From: Bacillus massilioanorexius
GTDB taxonomy: Bacteria > Bacillota > Bacilli > Bacillales > DSM-1321
NCBI RefSeq assembly: GCF_902374955.1
Contig: NZ_CABKRX010000102.1
Span: forward strand, 79,687 to 143,686
DNA: 64,000 nucleotides
Direction: 5' to 3'
Within the stretch, counting starts at the first letter, position 1. Each line of letters opens with the position of its first letter. This document shows, piece after piece, positions 45,068 through 54,493 of the stretch. Below the pieces are notes generated by a model that was given only the letters and a program-made list of their open reading frames with translations, made no database searches and was not told the origin of the DNA. Both the position numbers and the translations under genes were made by a program.

Positions 45068-45784
45068 CTAAATGATTGCAGGCTTAGCGTAAACAATGGA
45101 GGCTTTACCTTCCACATTCTCCATTTTAATTCCTATCAAACCTTTTGAAAGCATTTCTTGTTGAGCGTTGATATCGTCCATAGGTATAGATATGTGCTCA
45201 ATCCAATTTTGTTGGTTAGGTTCTTCTATGTCTTTTACAAAAATATAGCGGAGCTTTCCACCATATTTTTCTTTTAATGCAACTATTTTCATTCCTTGTG
45301 AAAACTTATCGATTAAACTAGGCATGTTGAAGGGAGCAACGGTACAGCATATGTATCGATAAGGAATGTGCGAGTGATCTAGTTCTTGCATAATGAGATT
45401 AGCAAGTAGCTTTTGTAGCTTATTTCCTCTATATGCGGGTAAGACATTAGATATTTCCTGATAAATGACTTTCGAAAGTTCATTGTCATCAAGACCAATA
45501 TCTTTACCTAAATGATCGGCATCATCCATTGGAGGTACTAATAATGCCCGAAAGGCTATTAATTGCTCCTGATCAAAAGCCCCAATCATAAGGCCATTTC
45601 CTTCTAAAATATACGTATACTCCTCTTTAGAAAGGGGAGAGAGAATGGCTGGGTTTGGCAAATGTTCGATAACCTGCTGCTGAACATCTAGAATAGTAGT
45701 AAGATCTTTAATGTCTAGAGTTCTAACGTAAAAATTTACGATTTGATTGTTTTTCTTTAGTGTGCCTTCATACAATTTCTTCAT
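45068..45784 (-). CDS. GNAT-family N-acyltransferase
   Basis: 238 residues. GNAT fold: FYVRTLDIKDLTTILDVQQQ, GLMIGAFDQEQLIAFRALL, and the acyl-CoA loop VLPAYRGNKLQKLLANLIMQ (about 113-132, the Q/RxxGxG/A-like motif as YRGNKLQ). The C-terminus ends with a small extra strand region. It lies 13 bp after the enolase-superfamily gene in the same operon, which fits an N-succinyl- or N-acetyltransferase acting on amino acids before or after epimerisation. Acyl donor and substrate are inferred. Confidence 0.8.
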   Translation of the reverse strand: MKKLYEGTLKKNNQIVNFYVRTLDIKDLTTILDVQQQVIEHLPNPAILSPLSKEEYTYILEGNGLMIGAFDQEQLIAFRALLVPPMDDADHLGKDIGLDDNELSKVIYQEISNVLPAYRGNKLQKLLANLIMQELDHSHIPYRYICCTVAPFNMPSLIDKFSQGMKIVALKEKYGGKLRYIFVKDIEEPNQQNWIEHISIPMDDINAQQEMLSKGLIGIKMENVEGKASIVYAKPAII

Positions 45785-45797
45785 ATTATTAGCTTCC

Positions 45798-46907
45798 TTA
45801 TTGAATAGAATCTGTGCACTTTGTTAAGCGCTTTAATATATCATGGTTCACCGTGATTCCTAACCCCGGTTGATTTGTCAAACGAATGAATGGAACATCA
45901 TAATGTAAATCACCAATGTCTAAAGAAAATTTTAAAGGACCTGTTAGCTCAACACTTGTAATGATTTTTTTAGAGAAGGCTACATGAAATCCTGCTGCAG
46001 AGCCAATAGATGATTCTACCATCGAACCAATTTGACATTCAATGCCTGCAAGTTCAGCTTGAGCGGCAAGTTTAACAGCTGGATAAATGCCACCGCATTT
46101 CATTAGTTTAATATTTGCTTTATCTGCTGCTCGTCTTTTAATGACTTCTAACATTTCACGAGACCCTTTTATGCCTTCGTCAATCATTAATGGAAAAATA
46201 CTTTTTGCTTTTACTTCTACCATTCCTTCTAAATCATCTGCTAGTACTGGCTGTTCGATCCAATCAATCTGACAATCTTGCAATTGATGTAAAGCCATCA
46301 GGGTTGTTGAACTGTTTTTCCAGCCTTGGTTGACATCTACTCGAATGGATATGTCATTTCCTACTTGTTCCCGAACAGCTTTAATTCGTTTTATATCTTC
46401 CATCACATTCGTACCAACCTTCATTTTAAAAGATTGATAGCCTTGTTCAATCATTGCTAGAGCTTCCTTCACCATATTTTCTGGAGTATCAATGCTTAAT
46501 ACATGTGTAATCGGAAATTCACGATGATAACGTCCTCCTATAAGTTGATAAATAGGCTGATTGACCTTTTTACCGATAATATCATGGCAGGCAATATCAA
46601 TAGCGGCTTTGGCTGATGGAGACCCATAAATGGTATGGTTCATTATGTCATGTAGTTTCTCGATTTCCATAGGGTTTTTCCCGATGACGGCAGGTGCCAA
46701 TGTGTGTTTCAAAATTTCGTAAACACCTTCACAGGTTTCGCCTGTTACATGTTCATCAGCTACTGCTTCTCCGTAACCGATAATGCCTTGATCTGTTTCC
46801 ATTTTAACAATGACAGAAGGCATATAGTCATAGGTATGATAACTGATCACAAAAGGAACATGTAGCGGGAGATGAATCTTAAAGAGATGTATGGCTGTAA
46901 TTTTCAT
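45798..46907 (-). CDS. Enolase-superfamily epimerase/racemase (dipeptide epimerase or N-acylamino acid racemase)
   Basis: 369 residues from ATG 46907 (AGAGTGA upstream). Muconate-lactonizing-enzyme subgroup: capping domain 1-120, barrel 130-330. Catalytic KxK motif SFKMKVG, metal ligands in RVDVNQGW, WIEQP and MIDEG, and the opposite-side lysine in IKLMKCGG. That last motif and the VESSIG segment resemble L-Ala-D/L-Glu epimerases (YkfB type), whereas the GNAT and M20 neighbours recall the N-succinylamino acid racemase pathway. The reaction is therefore 1,1-proton transfer on an amino acid derivative, exact substrate open. Confidence 0.88.
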   Translation of the reverse strand: MKITAIHLFKIHLPLHVPFVISYHTYDYMPSVIVKMETDQGIIGYGEAVADEHVTGETCEGVYEILKHTLAPAVIGKNPMEIEKLHDIMNHTIYGSPSAKAAIDIACHDIIGKKVNQPIYQLIGGRYHREFPITHVLSIDTPENMVKEALAMIEQGYQSFKMKVGTNVMEDIKRIKAVREQVGNDISIRVDVNQGWKNSSTTLMALHQLQDCQIDWIEQPVLADDLEGMVEVKAKSIFPLMIDEGIKGSREMLEVIKRRAADKANIKLMKCGGIYPAVKLAAQAELAGIECQIGSMVESSIGSAAGFHVAFSKKIITSVELTGPLKFSLDIGDLHYDVPFIRLTNQPGLGITVNHDILKRLTKCTDSIQ

Positions 46908-47023
46908 TCTATTCACTCTTTTCATTTACAATATTTTTTCTATTCTCTATAATTGTCGTTATATAGACGTAAAACAAAGAAAATTTTTTGTTTAAAAATA
47001 ACATAGCAATAGGAGATCGGATT

Positions 47024-48298
47024 ATGAATATAAAAATGGCTGTTATTGGCTCAACTGAATTTATGGAGCAACTCTACGTTGTAGCTAATCAAATGAGTTC
47101 GATTGAAATTATTCCTTATGTATATAAGGAGCCGAAAGAAGCAGCCCAACTGGTACAACAGCTTAAGCCTTGTGATGTTGTCTATTTCTCAGGGGCTTTA
47201 CCTTATTATTTCGCAAAAGCGGAACGAGAACAGCTCCAAATTCCTACCTTTTATTTAGAACAAGATGAAATGACAATCGCCACTTCTTTACTTTCGATTT
47301 TGTATCATAAAAAAGCATCCTTACAGCGTGTATCGATTGATTTGTTTAATTCTAACATTATGGAGAAAGTTTTGACAATGTTAGGTGTCGATCCAACATC
47401 TATGTATATGATTGATTATAAAAATAGACTAGATCAAGCTGATTTCGATATTGATCGAATTATTCACTTCCATCAATTATTATGGGAGCAAAAGAAAATT
47501 GACTTCGTGTTAACAAGTATTCATGCTATTTTCAATCAATTACAACAACTACATATCCCCGTTATGAAAATGACAGATCCACCTAAAAATATCATGAATA
47601 GCCTTCAAGCAGCTATGAATCAAGCCAATTACCTAAAAAGTAAAGCTGCACAAGTGGCTGTTGCATACATCTCTACGCATGAATCGATAGATTTACAAGG
47701 TTCATATCTTGATGAGATGTTACGCGGATTGAATGGTAGTATTCAACAGCTTGATGAGCATTCATATATTCTATACAGCAGCCGTGGTGAAACAGAATTA
47801 CTATTAGAACAAAATGATTTCTCTCATATAGTGTCTCAATATAAAAAGGGTATTTCCATTGGCTTCGGTTATGGATTAACCATTAAGGATGCCAATCAAA
47901 ATGCATTAATCGCTCTTCGTTTTGCTGAAAGGGATAGCGAAACAAGTTGTATATATGTTTTAACTGAAGAGAAAAATCTACTAGGTCCGTATCCAAATGA
48001 ACAGAAGCATAACCGATTAGTTATTGATGATCCAAGCTTGCTTGAAATAGCTAAAAAAACCAAGCTTAGCCCATCCAATCTTTCAAAAGTTATGCAATTT
48101 AGTAAATCTAGATCGTCAACTACTTTTACAGCTGGAGATCTTTCAGACTATCTACAAGTTACGAAACGTACGGCTGAACGCACTATTAAAAAGCTACTAG
48201 ATCACGGTTACGTAAAAATCGTTGGTGAAGAAATGACCTATCATCAAGGACGCCCTCGTGCAATTTACGAGTTGAGTATACCTCAAATTTATCAATAA
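47024..48298 (+). CDS. Transcriptional regulator with C-terminal winged helix
   Basis: 424 residues from ATG 47024 (TAGGAGAT upstream). N-terminal half is a receptor-like alpha/beta domain (IKMAVIGSTEFMEQLYVVAN...) similar in style to PrpR-N sensor domains; the middle (about 215-310) resembles a degenerate GGDEF module (SIGFGYGLTIKDANQNALIA); the C-terminus (about 345-420) is a winged helix (FTAGDLSDYLQVTKRTAERT). Divergent from the enolase-GNAT operon, so it probably controls that operon in response to an amino acid-derived signal. Confidence 0.75.
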   Translation: MNIKMAVIGSTEFMEQLYVVANQMSSIEIIPYVYKEPKEAAQLVQQLKPCDVVYFSGALPYYFAKAEREQLQIPTFYLEQDEMTIATSLLSILYHKKASLQRVSIDLFNSNIMEKVLTMLGVDPTSMYMIDYKNRLDQADFDIDRIIHFHQLLWEQKKIDFVLTSIHAIFNQLQQLHIPVMKMTDPPKNIMNSLQAAMNQANYLKSKAAQVAVAYISTHESIDLQGSYLDEMLRGLNGSIQQLDEHSYILYSSRGETELLLEQNDFSHIVSQYKKGISIGFGYGLTIKDANQNALIALRFAERDSETSCIYVLTEEKNLLGPYPNEQKHNRLVIDDPSLLEIAKKTKLSPSNLSKVMQFSKSRSSTTFTAGDLSDYLQVTKRTAERTIKKLLDHGYVKIVGEEMTYHQGRPRAIYELSIPQIYQ

Positions 48299-48337
48299 TA
48301 CCGATTCATTATTTAAATCAAGAAGAGGCTTAAGGTT

Positions 48338-48370
48338 GTCTAACAAGGGATTTTTAATCCCTTGTTAGAC
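48338..48370 (+). terminator. Terminator after the regulator gene
   Basis: GTCTAACAAGGGA, TTTTTAA, TCCCTTGTTAGAC: a perfect 13-bp stem. Confidence 0.75.
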
Positions 48371-48540
48371 GCCTTTACGATTCATACTGTAGTATTTATG
48401 TGTATTCTTTCTTCTTAATAAAAGCTGATGTATTACGCTTTTATAATGTGTTTCGCTTTATGATCTCTTCTTACATAGTCTGTTTTCACAAACTTTGTTG
48501 CAAATGAACAAAACGTAAGTATCGATTAAAATACGCTATA

Positions 48541-48655
48541 GGTTGCTCGCTTTCCGCGGGGCCGGCGGTAAGCCTCCTCAGCGTAAGCACCTGGGATCTC
48601 GCCTGTCCCGCTGCTCCCGCAGGATTTTCGCATCTTCCGCTCCAATCCACTTCCT
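48541..48655 (+). repeat. Dispersed GC-rich repeat, copy 2
   Basis: Best-preserved copy: GGTTGCTCGCTTTCCGCGGG, AGCCTCCTCAGCGTAAGC, CTGTCCCGCTGCTCCCGCAG, CATCTTCCGCTCCAATC. AT-rich flanks before (ACTTTGTTGCAAATGAAC) also match copy 1. The rest of the 500-bp gap between the regulator and nhaC has no gene. Confidence 0.8.
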
Positions 48656-48800
48656 TAATTAATAAGTATTATTTTTCCTTCTTAATGAAAACAATAATCG
48701 TGTAGAAAAAAGAAAGCTATTTCCTTTGAGCATTATGAAATAATGAAAATGACTTTTTGAGTAAGTCCTATAGCATCTTTTTCATTAAAAAGTATTATGG

Positions 48801-50225
48801 TTAATTCGTTACATTGATGGCTTTCTCGTCATTTTGCAAGGTAGCTAATTCTTCTTTTGTAAGCTTTGTAATCGTATAGCCAGTTAGTGCGAAAATGATA
48901 GAAAGAATTGGTACAGCATAGTTCAATATGGCATAAGGTGCATATTCAAAAACGCTGACGCCAAGTGTACCAAAGATGAAAACACCACATGTATTCCATG
49001 GAATGAATACCGAGGTTAATGTACCACCGTCTTCTAGTGCTCGTGATAAATTTTTGGAATGTAATCCTTTATCTTTATAGGCTTTGGCATACATTCGTGC
49101 AGGAATAACGATAGAGATATATTGCTCTGAGCAGGTAGCATTTGTTGTAAAACAAGATAAAATGGTAGAAACAACTAAAGATTTAGCTGATTTAGCTAGC
49201 TTCAAAATTTGTTTCACAATGGCATCAAGCATGCCGGCATTTTCAAGAATACCACCAAATGTCATAGCGACAATCGTCATGGAAACCGTATACATCATGG
49301 AATCTAATCCACCTCGGTTAAAGAGGTCGTCCACCATTTTATTTCCGGAGTCAATCACATAGCCGCTTTGAAGCGCTGTAAATGCTTCTGCGAAAGAACC
49401 TCCTTGAATAAAAATCTGTGCAAAGAAACCAAGAATGATTCCGATGATGAGTCCAGGAATGGCTGGTACTTTTCGTGCTACAAGAATAATAACAAGTAAT
49501 GGAATGAGTAATAGAAATGGAGAAATAACAAAGTTGTCTTGTAAGGCTTGGATCGTCTGATCGATGTTGGCAGAATCTAAATGATTATCACCGAATTTTT
49601 TACCGATAAACGTATAAGCAATTAAGGTAATGATTAGTGCTGGAATAGTTGTATACAGCATGTGACGAATATGAACGAATAAATCCGTATCAGTTAAGCC
49701 TGAGGCTAAGTTTGTTGTATCTGAAAGAGGTGACATTTTGTCGCCGAAATATGAGCCGGAAATAATAGCTCCAGCTATCATTGGAGCAGGAATACCCATG
49801 CTTAAACCAATGCCCATTCCTGCAACACCGATTGTTCCCATCGTTGACCAAGAACTTCCGATAGCTAAAGAAACAACAGCACAAATAATGGTAATGGAAA
49901 CGAGAAAGAAGGAAGGTGTAATAATTTGTAAACCATAATAAATCATGGTTGCCACAATACCTCCACCGATCCATGCACCGATTGTTAAGCCAACGAGCAT
50001 AATAATGACAACAGCTGGTAGAGCAAGACGAATACCGTGATACATTGATTGTTCAATTTCGTTCCAAGTATAGCCAGAGCGCCATGCGACAAGAGCAGCT
50101 GTGATTGTCCCGATGATTAATGGTATGTGAGGACCTTGCTCTAGTTTAACAACGGCTATAGCCATCACAATAATCATAACCACTAATGGTATGATGGCTA
50201 CACTAAACTTGATTTCTTTTTTCAT
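48801..50225 (-). CDS. NhaC-family Na+/H+ antiporter
   Basis: 474 residues from ATG 50225 (GGGGGAAA upstream). Twelve or more helices; NhaC motifs SSWSTMGTIGVAGMGIGLSM, GAIISGSYFGDKMSPLSDTT and the C-terminal ALEDGGTLTSVFIPWNTCGV. NhaC proteins exchange Na+ for H+, but homologues in amino acid clusters include malate/lactate or amino acid antiporters, so the location beside N-acyl amino acid genes leaves substrate transport possible. Confidence 0.92.
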   Translation of the reverse strand: MKKEIKFSVAIIPLVVMIIVMAIAVVKLEQGPHIPLIIGTITAALVAWRSGYTWNEIEQSMYHGIRLALPAVVIIMLVGLTIGAWIGGGIVATMIYYGLQIITPSFFLVSITIICAVVSLAIGSSWSTMGTIGVAGMGIGLSMGIPAPMIAGAIISGSYFGDKMSPLSDTTNLASGLTDTDLFVHIRHMLYTTIPALIITLIAYTFIGKKFGDNHLDSANIDQTIQALQDNFVISPFLLLIPLLVIILVARKVPAIPGLIIGIILGFFAQIFIQGGSFAEAFTALQSGYVIDSGNKMVDDLFNRGGLDSMMYTVSMTIVAMTFGGILENAGMLDAIVKQILKLAKSAKSLVVSTILSCFTTNATCSEQYISIVIPARMYAKAYKDKGLHSKNLSRALEDGGTLTSVFIPWNTCGVFIFGTLGVSVFEYAPYAILNYAVPILSIIFALTGYTITKLTKEELATLQNDEKAINVTN

Positions 50226-50267
50226 ATGTTTTCCCCCAAATCCCTTTGTTCTTTTTATTGGCTGTGC

Positions 50268-50430
50268 TCGTGATCTTCGTTGTCTATACCAAGTAGTGAG
50301 TATAAATGAAAACCAGCTTCTGAAATATCGCAGCAACGTTTCAATCAGCCAATGTCTTAATCAACTGGCTTTATATACCGAACGCATGTAAAACAACCAT
50401 CTTATCGAAAACAGCCTGTTAAAAATGACA
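50268..50430 (+). repeat. Possible degenerate dispersed repeat, copy 4
   Basis: Only the flanks are similar: CAAGTAGTGAGTATA near 50290 (copy 1 has CAAGTAGTGAATATA) and ACAACCATCTTATCGAAAACAG near 50393 (copy 3 has ACAACAATCTTTTAGGAAACAG). The GC-rich core is lost or mutated. Confidence 0.4.
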
Positions 50431-50546
50431 CGACTATTTAAAAACGTCTTTAAATAGTCGTTAAATGTAATAATATACTTTTCTGTAAATTTAGTCAATT
50501 TATTATATAAAATTCCTTAACATCCTTTTATATCCAAAATGGTGAT

Positions 50547-51638
50547 CTAAGCCCGCATCAATGTTGCGGCTAAAATACGAGCGCCATAATCAAGAGCAGC
50601 TCTATTAAAGCTCATATGAGGGTGGTGTAAGCCTGGTGAAAGATCTGCACCTAATCCAATCATTGTCGCTTTTACGGTAGGATGCTTAATCGTATAAAAA
50701 TGAAAATCGTCACTGCCACTAGAAATCACAGAAGGCGCAGCAGCTTCTTCACCCATTACTTCTTTAATCGCCGCTTCAGCAATGGCTTCTGCCTCGTTTG
50801 AAATAACCGCACCAGGTGTAAAGTCTAACCAGTTATATTCGATTTCTCTTCCATAAAAAGTTTTTAAACCGTCTATTCCTTTTTCAATTTGTTTTTGTAA
50901 AGCTTGTAAAACATCATTATTTTGTGCGCGTACATCAAGGGAGAACTCAGCTGTTCCGGGTATTATATTGACACTTTCTCCACCAGCCATCATTTTTGTG
51001 AATTTGACTGAATGTGGCTCAAAAGGCGAGACGTAAATACTTTTCACGAATTGATGAAGAGCAACAAGTACATCAATAGCATTTTGACCTTGATGAGGCC
51101 TTGCACCATGTGCATCCGTACCTTTGATTTTTCCTTCTAAAAAAACAGCTGCTCCATGCTGTATAGAAGGGGCCACTTTTCCAAAAGGTAGCTCTTCAAT
51201 AGGGCGAAGATGAACTCCAAATAAATACTGAACCTCATCTAAGGCCCCATGTTGAATCATAGCAATCGAGCCGTTGCCTTTTTCCTCAGCTGGTTGAAAA
51301 ATAAAACGAATCCTTTTACGAGGTTTTTGATCTTTTATGTATAAAAGTGCTCCAAGAACGATGGAAATGTGAGCATCATGTCCACAGGAATGATTCGCTT
51401 TCCAGACGCCATCCACTTCCTGCCAAAGAGCATCTAGATCAGCACGTACGGCTACTACTTCATCGTCTTCACCAATCTCGGCAATAAGTCCCGTTACATC
51501 AGAAAAACGCCGATAAGTTACCCCTAGGTCATCTAGTATTTCAGCAATTTTATTAGTCGTTTTATACTCCTTCCAGCTTACTTCAGGATGGGCATGAAAA
51601 TAGTCAAAATACGTAAGAATTTGGCTTTCATATTTCAA
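50547..51638 (-). CDS. M20-family amidohydrolase (N-acyl amino acid hydrolase, AmhX-like)
   Basis: 363 residues. Metal-dependent M20D hydrolase: VAVRADLDALWQ, NHSCGHDAHISIVLGAL (His/Asp/Cys ligands), IFQPAEEKGNGS (catalytic Glu pair), GVHLRP, GTDAHGARPHQGQNAIDV dimerisation segment, and C-terminal GLHHPHMSFN with the last His ligand. GGAGGAGTTAC precedes the ATG. It removes an acyl or peptide group from amino acids. With the GNAT and epimerase nearby, a desuccinylase/deacylase step is a sensible inference. Confidence 0.9.
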   Translation of the reverse strand: MKYESQILTYFDYFHAHPEVSWKEYKTTNKIAEILDDLGVTYRRFSDVTGLIAEIGEDDEVVAVRADLDALWQEVDGVWKANHSCGHDAHISIVLGALLYIKDQKPRKRIRFIFQPAEEKGNGSIAMIQHGALDEVQYLFGVHLRPIEELPFGKVAPSIQHGAAVFLEGKIKGTDAHGARPHQGQNAIDVLVALHQFVKSIYVSPFEPHSVKFTKMMAGGESVNIIPGTAEFSLDVRAQNNDVLQALQKQIEKGIDGLKTFYGREIEYNWLDFTPGAVISNEAEAIAEAAIKEVMGEEAAAPSVISSGSDDFHFYTIKHPTVKATMIGLGADLSPGLHHPHMSFNRAALDYGARILAATLMRA

Positions 51639-51717
51639 TAGTAACTCCTCCTATATTTGGATTAGACCGTTTTGGAAAATATTGTTGCTTATGAACAGGA
51701 ATGGAGTAAAAGTTAAA

Positions 51718-51842
51718 AATCTGCTTCAGGATGCTCGCTTTCCACAAAGCGGATGATGAACCTTAACGCTCTCTTGTGGGGGCTAATCTGTCTCGTTGAT
51801 CTCACAGGAGTCTCGCACTTTCCTCTCAACTCCATTTCCCTT
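51718..51842 (+). repeat. Dispersed GC-rich repeat, copy 3
   Basis: CTGCTTCAGGATGCTCGCTTTCC, then CTCACAGGAGTCTCGCAC and TCAACTCCATTTCC; flanks similar to the other copies (TTGCTTATGAAC before, ACAACAATCTTTTAGGAAACAG after). The rest of the 600-bp gap 51639-52241 shows no gene. Confidence 0.75.
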
Positions 51843-52241
51843 TCATGATGTATGATTCAACTAATCTTATACAACAATCTTTTAGGAAACAGTCTTTTAT
51901 GATTTTGTGATATTACTATACATTAGTCTGTTGATAGAATTCTAGTCTTAGTTGATGAAATATTCTGTATGCTTTATAAAATAGTCGCAATTTTATTACT
52001 TTGAAACTTTTTTAATGTGACATGTATATTGCCACGTTCTTTGCTAATATAGTGAATAGAAAAAGGGAATAAAGAAATGTTTATCCTTCATAGAATGATG
52101 TGTTGAGCATGTATTTTGCTTTATCCATTCCATTGTGAAGCTAGATGATAAATGTGCATTTTCAATGGGGAACAGCTATTTTGAAAAAAGAAATTTAAAA
52201 GATAACTCGAAAAAATAAAGAATCTTATGGAGGTGCCTGAA

Positions 52242-52619
52242 ATGGGTATTATGGATGGTTTATTAGGAAATTCGTCTTCAGTTAATGTTGAAGCAGTGGC
52301 AGACGAACTAAAGGATGTTTTATTTCCAGGAGAAGAAGTAAAGCAAGCATATAAGTTAATTAGGGATTTAATCGTATTTACAGGGAATCGATTAATTTTA
52401 GTTGATAAACAAGGAATCACAGGGAAGAAGGTAGAATATCATTCGATTCCATACAAAAGCATTTCTCACTTTAGTACGGAAACGGCGGGTACATTTGATT
52501 TAGATGCTGAACTGAAAATTTGGATTTCAAGCTCTACCACACCGATTGAAAAGACTTTTAAAAAAGGAAATAGCATTGCTGATATTCAAAAGCTATTAGC
52601 CTTTTACGTGTGTGGGTAA
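52242..52619 (+). CDS. Bacterial PH-domain protein
   Basis: 125 residues from ATG 52242 (GGAGG 8 bp upstream). Bacterial pleckstrin-homology domain (bPH_1 type): LKDVLFPGEEVKQAYKLIRD, IVFTGNRLILVDKQGITGKK, VEYHSIPYKSISHFSTETAG. Cytoplasmic, role unknown; such proteins are common single genes in Bacillus. Confidence 0.85.
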   Translation: MGIMDGLLGNSSSVNVEAVADELKDVLFPGEEVKQAYKLIRDLIVFTGNRLILVDKQGITGKKVEYHSIPYKSISHFSTETAGTFDLDAELKIWISSSTTPIEKTFKKGNSIADIQKLLAFYVCG

Positions 52620-52633
52620 ATAGGAATATTGGA

Positions 52634-53014
52634 GTGAATGAAATAACAAAGCAGCCAAATGGCCAAGCACTTTATGTCATAAGAAAAAATCCAATTATAT
52701 CTAATGAAAATAAGGGTGGACAGTTATGTTTACATGTCATCATTCGGGACAGTTATGATTCTCCTGGCAGAAAAGAACTGTGTTTTTACGATACAAATCG
52801 AGGGCATATGTTTCCTGGAGAACTAAAAGAGATCTTTGACCATGGTTTTACATTTCAAGATGATCGAAATGGTGAATGGATTTTAGAAGAAGTTGATTTA
52901 GATACATTTAAAAATGATCCTTTTATTTCAGCAGTTAATCGTCATGAATTAGCTCAACAATTTACAACGACAGAAGAACTCTGGAAGTGGTATCGGGAGG
53001 AGTTTTCGATTTGA
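52634..53014 (+). CDS. Hypothetical protein next to PH-domain gene
   Basis: About 126 residues from GTG 52634 (TAGGA upstream); a GTG at 52610, overlapping the PH gene, is an alternative that adds 8 residues. Mixed alpha/beta composition, no signal peptide or membrane helix; motifs such as LCFYDTNRGHMFPGELKEIF and TTTEELWKWYREEF. Family not recognised. It probably forms a two-gene unit with the PH-domain gene. Confidence 0.6.
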   Translation: MNEITKQPNGQALYVIRKNPIISNENKGGQLCLHVIIRDSYDSPGRKELCFYDTNRGHMFPGELKEIFDHGFTFQDDRNGEWILEEVDLDTFKNDPFISAVNRHELAQQFTTTEELWKWYREEFSI

Positions 53015-53094
53015 AAGCCGATTGATAGGCTTTAGATTTACCAAGATTGAAGTCATTATCAAATATTAAATCTTATTTTGTAAAGATACTAAAC

Positions 53095-53131
53095 AGAAAG
53101 TCTTCCTTCTTTTGATGGAAGACTTTCTTTC
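53095..53131 (+). terminator. Terminator before the defence-like operon
   Basis: AGAAAGTCTTCC, 10-nt loop, GGAAGACTTTCT, TTC: a perfect 12-bp stem. Confidence 0.85.
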
Positions 53132-53216
53132 GCATGTAAAGGTTATATAACGTATTCTATATGTTAATAAACGAAGTAATGCTCATCGGATTTATCGCTA
53201 GTTGATAAAAAAATGT

Positions 53217-53225
53217 TGATATAAT
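53217..53225 (+). promoter_or_regulatory. Extended -10 promoter of the defence-like operon
   Basis: TGATATAAT, an extended -10 element, 60 bp before the first gene; no good -35 at 16-18 bp. Confidence 0.5.
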
Positions 53226-53284
53226 AGATTTATGAATTTTGTCCTATAAACTTAAACAATCAAGGAAAAATGGAGAGATAGAAG

Positions 53285-54493
53285 ATGTTACAAAAAATAC
53301 AACTAGGTTGGATTGATTATTCGAATGAACATCGAAATAAAGTGATGTCAGTCCTTCAAGCTTTAGCGACACCAGAGGCAATTGATGAACTAGGAATTGG
53401 ATTAATTAGGGATGGATTTGCGGATGTATTTTTTCCAGGGACTTCTACGATCCAGACAAGAGCGAAGTATTTCTTTATTGTACCGTATATTCTAATGGAA
53501 CTAGAAAGAGGTAATATACGAGATTCGAAGAAATTTCTTAAAAAATTATATAGCGAAGAAATAGCGTTAATTCCAGTTTTAAAGGAAAAGGGAACAGAAG
53601 GTGTGATTGGTGCACGTGCGGGAAAAGGGTTAAAACGAAAGCCTTCCAGTATTTATTGGAGTGGCTTGCGGACGTTTGAAATATTCAAATATCCACTTTT
53701 ATCATTAGATGGCTATGCAAAAGAATTTTGTAAGATAAAGAACCATAAAGATATGTTGAAATCAAGTGGATTTGAAAAGGAAGGAATGCAAGAGGATGAT
53801 TCAGATGCTCTTTCTGGAGAAATCTCTAGTACGTTTTGGAGAAGCCTTCTTCCTGATGAGGATTGGAAGGAAGATATTTCGATGGAGTTAACAGCAGAAG
53901 AGGCAAAGTTTTTAAAGGATCGCATTCTAAAGGCACAAGCAACCAAAGACTCGTTATTTGCTCATATTTTGCAAAAGGATGGAGAGTCCATTTTTGACGC
54001 TAGCTATTTCGAGTCGATTCATCTGAATGATTTGCCTGACCATATAAAAGCTGATTTTAAGATGGCGACAGATTTCAGTGAGTTTATCTTTGGAGCGATT
54101 ATTCGATATAACGTTATTTTATCCGATGGGAAAAATGAAGAAGCAAATAAAAAGTGGCAGCAATGGATCAATAGTTCATATGTACAAAAGGAACTTGCTA
54201 CTTTTGATTATGAAAGCATATTTTCTCGATTAGACATTACGAATATCAAGCTTCGTCATTTTATTAAAGAATGGAAAGAAGTTGTTCTAACGAATAATGA
54301 AGAGGCTATCGATCAGGTTATTATAAAGCGAGAAATGAGTATTAAAGGAAAAGAACGAGCAAAGCTACGAAACTATAAGGTGTATGCCTATAAGGATGGC
54401 GACTGGTACGGTGGACATACTCGTTTGCAGTATAGATTTCATGACGCGAAGAGAATTATTGCAGATATTTACAATGGATTGGAGAAGGCATGA
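53285..54493 (+). CDS. DUF6361-type protein of a PLD-helicase operon
   Basis: 402 residues, no signal peptide or membrane helix. The opening LGWIDYSNEHRNKVMSVLQA, then FADVFFPGTSTIQTRAKYFF, and the C-terminal RLQYRFHDAKRIIADIYNGL fit the DUF6361 family as I remember it. That family is regularly encoded directly before a PLD nuclease and an SNF2-like helicase, as here, and is likely a sensor or structural component. GGAGAG lies 10 bp before the ATG. Stop overlaps the next start. Confidence 0.75.
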   Translation: MLQKIQLGWIDYSNEHRNKVMSVLQALATPEAIDELGIGLIRDGFADVFFPGTSTIQTRAKYFFIVPYILMELERGNIRDSKKFLKKLYSEEIALIPVLKEKGTEGVIGARAGKGLKRKPSSIYWSGLRTFEIFKYPLLSLDGYAKEFCKIKNHKDMLKSSGFEKEGMQEDDSDALSGEISSTFWRSLLPDEDWKEDISMELTAEEAKFLKDRILKAQATKDSLFAHILQKDGESIFDASYFESIHLNDLPDHIKADFKMATDFSEFIFGAIIRYNVILSDGKNEEANKKWQQWINSSYVQKELATFDYESIFSRLDITNIKLRHFIKEWKEVVLTNNEEAIDQVIIKREMSIKGKERAKLRNYKVYAYKDGDWYGGHTRLQYRFHDAKRIIADIYNGLEKA

